From Candidatus Effluviviaceae Genus I sp. (lineage in GTDB: Bacteria; Joyebacterota; Joyebacteria; Joyebacterales; Joyebacteraceae): DNA of 32,497 nt. A program made the translations under genes and the position numbers. The notes beneath the pieces were generated by a model. That model was not told the origin of the DNA, did no database searches, and saw only the letters and a list, made by a program, of their open reading frames with translations. Positions 31,243 to 32,497 of this stretch are shown piece after piece; the first letter of the stretch is position 1, and each line of letters starts with the position of its first letter. The stretch lies in NCBI GenBank assembly GCA_016867725.1, contig VGIX01000021.1:1-32497 (forward strand). Direction: 5' to 3'.

Positions 31243-32496
31243 TCAGGCGGGCGGCTCAAGCGGCCACGGCGTCTCGACGCCGGCCGCTCTGAGCATCGCG
31301 AGCGAGACGGCGTTCGCCTCGCGCGCGATCTCCCGCTCGTCGCCGAGGACGAGCCTCCCGCGGTCGACCGCGACGACGCCGTTGACCACGGTGTAGTCCA
31401 CGCGATGGTCGAACCCGGCGTAGACGACGGCGGCGAGCGGATCGGAGAACGCCCCGGCGTACCCGAGGCGCGAGAGGTCAACGAGCACGAGGTCGGCGGC
31501 CTTCCCCACCTCGATGGAGCCGATCTCGTCGCGGCCGAGCACGTCCGCCCCACCGCGCGTCGCGAGCCGCAGGGCGTCCTCGGCGGTGAGCGCATCCGGG
31601 CCCCAGCGCAGGAGGTGCACCAGGAGGCAGTTCCGCACCTCGCCGAGCATGTCCGACGTGTCGTTGCTCGCGCTTCCGTCCACCGCGAGGCCCACGCGCA
31701 CGCCCCGCGCGAGCATCTCGGGCACGCGGGCCACGCCCGAAGAGAGCCGCATGTTCGACGTCGCGCAGTGCGCGATGCCGGTTCCCGTCGTGGCAAGCCG
31801 ATCGAGTTCGGCGTCCTCGAAGTGCACACCGTGCGCGAACCACACGTCGCGCCCGACCCACCCAAGCCTCTCCATCGCAGCGAGCGGCCGCACGCCGTAC
31901 GTCGCGAGGCAGTACTCCACCTCGTCGAGCGTCTCGGCCAGGTGCGTGTGCAGGAGCACGCCCTTCGCGCGGGCGAGCCTCGCCGTCTCGACCATGAGCT
32001 CGTCCGTCACCGAGAACGGCGAGCACGGCGCGAGCGCAAGCCGCACCATCGAGAACCGCCTCGGGTCGTGGAAGCGCTCGATGAGGCCCTCGGAGTCCCT
32101 GAGGATCCGGTCTGCGCTCTGCACGACGGAGTCCGGCGGAAGCCCACCCTGCGACCGCCCCCGCGACATGCTCCCCCGCGTCGGATGGAACCGGATGCCG
32201 AGGCCCGAGGCGGCCTCGACCTCGACCGCGATGAGGTCCTCCTCGCCCCCGCCCGGGAACACGTACATCTGGTCGCTCGCCATCGTGCACCCGGTGAGCA
32301 GGAGTTCCGCGCACGCAAGGCGCGTGCTCGCGCGCACGGCGTCGGCGGTGAGATGCGCCCACACGTCGTAGAGCGTCGTGAGCCAGTCGAAGAGCTTGCG
32401 GTTCTGGGCGGCGGGGACGTTCCGCTGGAGCGTCTGGTAGAAGTGGTGGTGGAGGTTCACAAAGCCTGGCAGCATGAGCATCGAGGAGCACTCGAT
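31243..32496 (-). CDS. 8-oxoguanine deaminase-type amidohydrolase, N-terminus cut by the window edge
   Basis: A metal-dependent amidohydrolase of the AtzB/8-oxoguanine deaminase group, which deaminates oxidised guanine to urate for purine salvage or clean-up. The frame stays open to the right edge (IECSSMLMLPGFVNLHHHFYQT), so the ATG at 32481 is internal and the start lies outside. Metal ligands are HHH in NLHHHFYQT, HTHLAET, FAHGVHFEDAE and AVDGSASNDT. The stretch RGSMSRGRSQGGLPPDSVVQ is the hallmark of the 8-oxoguanine deaminase subgroup (Pa0142-like), and AHCATSNMRL is conserved too. About 417 of an expected 450 residues are visible. Related hydroxyatrazine-type hydrolases are the main alternative. 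Confidence 0.85.
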   Translation of the reverse strand: MECSSMLMLPGFVNLHHHFYQTLQRNVPAAQNRKLFDWLTTLYDVWAHLTADAVRASTRLACAELLLTGCTMASDQMYVFPGGGEEDLIAVEVEAASGLGIRFHPTRGSMSRGRSQGGLPPDSVVQSADRILRDSEGLIERFHDPRRFSMVRLALAPCSPFSVTDELMVETARLARAKGVLLHTHLAETLDEVEYCLATYGVRPLAAMERLGWVGRDVWFAHGVHFEDAELDRLATTGTGIAHCATSNMRLSSGVARVPEMLARGVRVGLAVDGSASNDTSDMLGEVRNCLLVHLLRWGPDALTAEDALRLATRGGADVLGRDEIGSIEVGKAADLVLVDLSRLGYAGAFSDPLAAVVYAGFDHRVDYTVVNGVVAVDRGRLVLGDEREIAREANAVSLAMLRAAGVETPWPLEPPA

Positions 32497-32497
32497 G

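Noticed and set aside
1-32497. Insertion sequences, prophage, CRISPR arrays or a replication origin
   Set aside because: I saw no transposase or integrase motifs, no regularly spaced direct repeats and no origin-like AT-rich cluster.

Overview
This window is about 32.5 kb of high-GC bacterial chromosome. It has no rRNA, insertion sequence, phage gene or CRISPR array. The mixture suggests an uncultivated, Gram-negative-like anaerobe or facultative anaerobe, perhaps in or near the FCB group or an Eisenbacteria-like lineage. The clues are a complete type IV pilus system with an outer-membrane secretin, butyrate kinase/phosphotransbutyrylase, a short-chain-dehydrogenase-type threonine dehydrogenase, and secreted FG-GAP and lamin-tail proteins. 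The lineage guess is weak because it rests on gene content alone.

Region 1 (1-7850, minus strand). In transcription order this holds an aminotransferase, butyrate kinase (buk), phosphate butyryltransferase (ptb), tRNA-Leu(UAG), trigger factor (tig), clpP and the 5' part of lon. The first three look like a route from amino acids through 2-oxo acids and acyl-CoA to a short-chain acid plus ATP. The tig-clpP-lon block is the usual protein quality-control cluster, but clpX is not between clpP and lon, and ClpP has Asn where the catalytic Asp normally sits.

Region 2 (7851-9431). A divergent promoter region separates the aminotransferase from two tandem XRE-cupin regulators of equal length. A classical terminator follows them.

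Region 3 (9432-23764). This is a type IV pilus locus. Three plus-strand genes for large or minor pilin-like proteins (PilX/W/V-like) face a long minus-strand run: HD-GYP response regulator, pilB, pilT, pilC, two tandem major pilins, pilM, pilN, pilO, pilP, pilQ and pilD. Both arms have GG-N10-GC sites that resemble sigma-54 promoters.

Region 4 (23765-29038). A small conserved-type hypothetical gene is followed by tdh (plus strand), which is convergent with a minus-strand operon acpS-acsA-acp-kbl behind a near-consensus promoter. TDH and KBL together convert threonine to glycine and acetyl-CoA. A dedicated carrier protein, its phosphopantetheinyl transferase and a small-acid AMP ligase in the same operon as kbl are unusual and are the best candidate for an undescribed pathway.

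Region 5 (29039-32497). Two secreted proteins of unrelated fold (a five-repeat FG-GAP/VCBS protein and a lamin-tail protein) end in nearly the same 15 residues, which looks like a C-terminal sorting tag. The last gene, cut by the right edge, is an 8-oxoguanine deaminase-type amidohydrolase.
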